The notes under the pieces were generated by a model. It was not told where the DNA came from. It saw only the letters and a list, made by a program, of their open reading frames with translations, and did not search any database. From Clostridia bacterium (GTDB taxonomy: Bacteria > Bacillota > Clostridia > Oscillospirales > CAG-272): 8,706 nucleotides of DNA. A program made the position numbers and the translations under genes. Location: assembly GCA_017958705.1 (NCBI GenBank), contig JAGDCE010000096.1, positions 1-8,706 of the forward strand. Reading direction: 5' to 3'. Of the stretch, positions 6,217-8,706 are shown piece by piece; the stretch's first letter is position 1, and each line of letters starts with the position of its first letter.

Positions 6217-8319
6217 TCATCGCGTCAGGTCAAAGGTATTTGTTTCTCCGCCGTTCATATTGACGACGGTCAGGGTCTTCGCTTCTCTGTCGAGGACGAA
6301 CAGCACGCCGCTCTTCAGATCGCAGGTGACGTTTTCCGAAAACTCAGCGGAGACGACTGTCCGCGCCGGTTCTTTTCCGCTCACGTCGTAAACCGTGATC
6401 CCCCTCTTCGAGACCGAAACTGCGTATCCGTCATATACCGTGCAGTTCTCCGGCGCCGTCATGCTGCCGAGGTCGGCGCCGTCCTGATCCACGGCGTAAA
6501 GCGTACCGTCAGCGATATAATACATCACGCCGTCCACGCACTTTTTGTAAGTGATATCTCCCGGGATCTCACGCAGGCGTTTCGCCTCGCCGCCGGGCGT
6601 GCAGTGGTACAGACCGTCTCCGGTCACGAAGACGTAGATACCGGTATCGGAGCGGCCGGCGACGCTCGGCACTTTGCCGTGCTCCGTGTCGACCGGGATC
6701 TCGGCGAGCCCGTATATCGTCTGCGACCGCGTATCCGCGGCTTTCAGCGCGCCTTTTTTGCCTTTATACGACACGTAGAAGATCATGCCGGACTCGTCTT
6801 CATACGTGTTTTGCAGTCTGTCCTTTACGGAGATATACGTGCTGACCTCGGACTTGTCAAGATCCCATCTGTAGATGTTGACGTCAACCCCGGTGAACAA
6901 CTCGCCGACCGTATATATCACGTTACAATCCGTGCAGCCGTCCGCGGTATACAGATTCAGCGTATACGCCGGCGATTTCCGCTCCGTAAGCTTTTTCTGG
7001 AACCCGTTGTAATAGTAGGTCTCGCTTGTCTCCCCGAAGACAAGAGTGAACAGGCCGTTTATACCGTGCACTTTCAGGCGGGAGACCAATTCTCTGTCTA
7101 TGTTGTAGTCGTGGCAGAAGTTCTTATATCCGTCAAACGGCACGGGATCGACGAATCTGTCCGTTTTATCGACTTGCAGTTCTCTGATCTGCTCCGCGAG
7201 CGGGTCGCCGACGCCCCAGACCGTCTTCATTTCCCTGCCGTATCTGTCGAACAGGACAGGGTACCCGTCGCGAAGCAACAGCTCCGCGTATCCGGTCTTG
7301 CCCACACCGTCTTCGTTTCCGTACAGATATGCGAGCACGGCGCGCCCGTCGTCCGAGCGGATCAGCCCGGCGGCGGCGATCTGGCGCAGAGTCGCCCCGT
7401 ATTCCGCGACGTATTCCGGCTCGTCTCCGCACCTTACGGCGTACAGACTGGACGACATTACGCCCGACGTGAAGCCGGGGCCGAGGATGACGAGCTCATC
7501 GCTGCCGTCTCCGTCGATATCGGCGAATATCTTTGATCTGAACTGACGCTGCGGATCGTACGACCACGACGACCAGCCCCAGCCGCCCAGCCGCAGCGCT
7601 TTATTTTTGCCGACGAAAAACGTGTCGACTCTGCATGTTTCTTCCGCCGTGCCCGGATTCACGAACGCGGCGATCATCCGCATGCCGGTCGCCTCCTCAA
7701 ATCCGTCAGGCGTGATGTCCACGGGACAGCTGACCGGGGCAAGATACGTACCGGAAGCGTTTTTTATATCGCTTCCGTTTATGATGCGCTTTGCATCCGA
7801 CGCGTCGCCGTGACCGACGAAAGCATCCACCATGACCGTGTCCTCATATACAGTCAGCCCGAGCAGCATATCGTCACCGTACAGGAGCATATTGTCGTTT
7901 TTTTCATACAGCAATTTGAAGCCGGCGTTGCGAAGATCTTTCACGAACACGTCCGCGTCGATGCCCGTGTAGTACAGGTACGACGGCGCGTCTTTATCCT
8001 CCGGCTCTTTGTCCGGCATATATTTCATCAGTCTTTCGTCAAACGTCGCCGGCTCCTCCTTTCCCGGTTCCGCCGTGTCGGGGACGGTCCCGGACGTGTT
8101 TAAGATCGGGAATTCATAAGTGTCCGTTCCCTGCACGCCGCCGTCCTTCAGAAGAGGACGGATGAGCGGCACGGCGATCAATACTATCAGTATCACCGCG
8201 GCGAGCGCCGCGATACCGGGCACCGGACTTTTCGTTTTTTCGCGGTATTCCGCCGCGTCGGACAGCGTCTGCTCGTCGAGATCCGCGAGCGCGCCGGCTA
8301 TTATATCGGATTTTTTCAC
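6217..8319 (-). CDS. Single-pass membrane protein with large extracytoplasmic region, probable anti-sigma/sensor partner
   Basis: A 700-residue protein whose family I do not recognise with certainty. The first 34 residues are charged and cytoplasmic (SDIIAGALADLDEQTLSDAA, then EYREK), followed by one membrane segment at about 35-53 and an acidic, Pro/Glu/Thr-rich linker (about 65-100). The rest should be outside. DIDGDGSDELVIL at 267-279 is an FG-GAP/EF-hand-like acidic loop (D267, D269, D271, D274, E275), possibly binding calcium. A CTDC pair lies at 462-465. From about 480 to the end, repeated beta-strand units such as GVMYYIADGTLYAVDQDG and GIYVFVTGDGLYHC suggest a beta-propeller. The start is GTG, overlapping the sigma factor stop as GTGA and preceded by GAGG seven bases upstream. 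The short N-terminus is typical of clostridial membrane proteins encoded after ECF-like sigma factors, so an anti-sigma or signal-receiving role is inferred from context. It could instead be an unrelated exported regulon protein. Confidence 0.75.
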   Translation of the reverse strand: MKKSDIIAGALADLDEQTLSDAAEYREKTKSPVPGIAALAAVILIVLIAVPLIRPLLKDGGVQGTDTYEFPILNTSGTVPDTAEPGKEEPATFDERLMKYMPDKEPEDKDAPSYLYYTGIDADVFVKDLRNAGFKLLYEKNDNMLLYGDDMLLGLTVYEDTVMVDAFVGHGDASDAKRIINGSDIKNASGTYLAPVSCPVDITPDGFEEATGMRMIAAFVNPGTAEETCRVDTFFVGKNKALRLGGWGWSSWSYDPQRQFRSKIFADIDGDGSDELVILGPGFTSGVMSSSLYAVRCGDEPEYVAEYGATLRQIAAAGLIRSDDGRAVLAYLYGNEDGVGKTGYAELLLRDGYPVLFDRYGREMKTVWGVGDPLAEQIRELQVDKTDRFVDPVPFDGYKNFCHDYNIDRELVSRLKVHGINGLFTLVFGETSETYYYNGFQKKLTERKSPAYTLNLYTADGCTDCNVIYTVGELFTGVDVNIYRWDLDKSEVSTYISVKDRLQNTYEDESGMIFYVSYKGKKGALKAADTRSQTIYGLAEIPVDTEHGKVPSVAGRSDTGIYVFVTGDGLYHCTPGGEAKRLREIPGDITYKKCVDGVMYYIADGTLYAVDQDGADLGSMTAPENCTVYDGYAVSVSKRGITVYDVSGKEPARTVVSAEFSENVTCDLKSGVLFVLDREAKTLTVVNMNGGETNTFDLTR

Positions 8320-8706
8320 ATCAGATCCTCGCTTTCAAGTTTTTCGCGCAGCGCGTCGCGGCTGCGCTTCAGCATCATTTTGACCTTGCTTTTCGTAAAG
8401 CCGTTATTCTTGGCTATCGTCCCGATATCGGTAAAATAATAGTATCTCTGCAAAAACACGCGCCTCGCGTCGGGCTCAAGCCCTTTCACGAAATCTCTGA
8501 CCGAACGGGAAAGCGCTTCGGCGTATTCTCTGTCCTCGCTCTGCCCGGGGACTGATTCCTCAAGCTCGTCGAGCGCGAGTATTACCTGACCGCCGCCGCG
8601 CTTTTTTGCGTTCTGCTCCCTGATGCGCTTTATCGTGATATTGCGCACGAGCTTGCACAGGTACGTGCGCAGCACAGCCGGGCGGTTCGGGGGCATGCTG
8701 TTCCAT
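8316..8706 (-). CDS. RNA polymerase sigma-70 family (ECF-like) factor, N-terminal part outside the window
   Basis: The C-terminal 129 or so residues of a sigma factor; the frame stays open to the window edge. An internal ATG at 8696 is not the real start, because the frame upstream reads WNS into MPPNRP, a conserved run of these proteins. The visible part begins at the end of region 2 (YLCKLVRNITIKRIREQNAKK), has the RGGG turn and an acidic linker (LDELEESVPG), and then region 4 (FVKGLEPDARRVFLQRYYYF) with a helix-turn-helix of the form DIGTIAKNNGFTKSKVKMML followed by KRSRDALREKL. Region 4 reads the -35 element. The gene overlaps the downstream membrane protein by four bases. Its promoter is outside the window, so autoregulation cannot be judged. 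Missing sequence is probably about 40-60 residues, judged from typical lengths. Confidence 0.92.
   Translation of the reverse strand, partial: WNSMPPNRPAVLRTYLCKLVRNITIKRIREQNAKKRGGGQVILALDELEESVPGQSEDREYAEALSRSVRDFVKGLEPDARRVFLQRYYYFTDIGTIAKNNGFTKSKVKMMLKRSRDALREKLESEDLM
8327..8330 (-). promoter_or_regulatory. Ribosome binding site inside the sigma gene, supporting the GTG start
   Basis: On the - strand, GAGG within AGCGAGGAT lies seven bases before the GTG at 8319. It sits in the last codons of the sigma factor gene. Together with the GTGA overlap, this points to translational coupling, which would keep the two proteins in proportion. Confidence 0.55.

Noticed and set aside
6064..7536. 490-codon open frame on the + strand opposite the membrane protein gene
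   Set aside because: It begins inside the amidase gene, runs through the terminator stem and is antisense to a gene with a clear membrane segment and DxDGDG loop. The Arg/Val-rich composition is that of a shadow frame.
8316..8696. A complete 126-residue sigma factor starting at 8696
   Set aside because: The frame remains open to the window edge and the residues before this Met (WNS) belong to the conserved family motif, so the gene is cut by the window.
1..8706. CRISPR arrays, tRNA or rRNA genes, transposases or attachment sites
   Set aside because: No regularly spaced repeats, cloverleaf-like sequence, transposase motifs or terminal inverted repeats were seen; nearly all bases are covered by five genes.

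Overview
The window reads as a piece of a GC-rich Firmicutes genome, most likely an uncultured gut-type Clostridia (Oscillospirales-like). The evidence is strong AAGGAG-type ribosome binding sites, a sigma factor fragment with the WNSMPPNRP and NAKKRGGG signatures common in clostridial ECF-like sigma factors, a monoderm-style peptidoglycan amidase, and strong G/C third-position codon bias. The lineage is inferred from style, not from a marker gene. Coding density is very high, with five genes and no gene-free stretch over about 90 bases.

Left part (1-6133, + strand): three genes in one direction, probably one transcription unit from a promoter at the very left edge. They are (i) a small protein resembling the 'AlkZ-related' family of unknown function; (ii) a cytoplasmic GH78 alpha-L-rhamnosidase with its catalytic carboxylates intact; and (iii) a large membrane-anchored protein that joins a sulfatase/LtaS-like domain, a beta-sandwich, a C39-like cysteine peptidase domain and a zinc N-acetylmuramoyl-L-alanine amidase. 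A perfect 30-base inverted repeat without a T-tract lies between (ii) and (iii).

Middle (6134-6216): a strong intrinsic terminator, probably working in both directions, separates two convergent units.

Right part (6217-8706, - strand): a sigma-70 family factor, cut by the window edge, overlaps by four bases a single-pass membrane protein. That protein has a short cytoplasmic N-terminus and a roughly 640-residue outer region containing a DxDGDG metal-binding-like loop and probable beta-propeller repeats. Position and shape suggest a sigma/anti-sigma signalling pair.

The most notable object is the 959-residue exported protein. Its LtaS-like domain appears to have lost the nucleophile and all metal ligands, while the C39 and amidase domains downstream keep their catalytic residues. 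It may be a peptidoglycan-acting enzyme with a pseudo-enzyme domain used for binding or targeting. Nothing in the sequence directly ties the rhamnosidase, the amidase and the sigma system together functionally.
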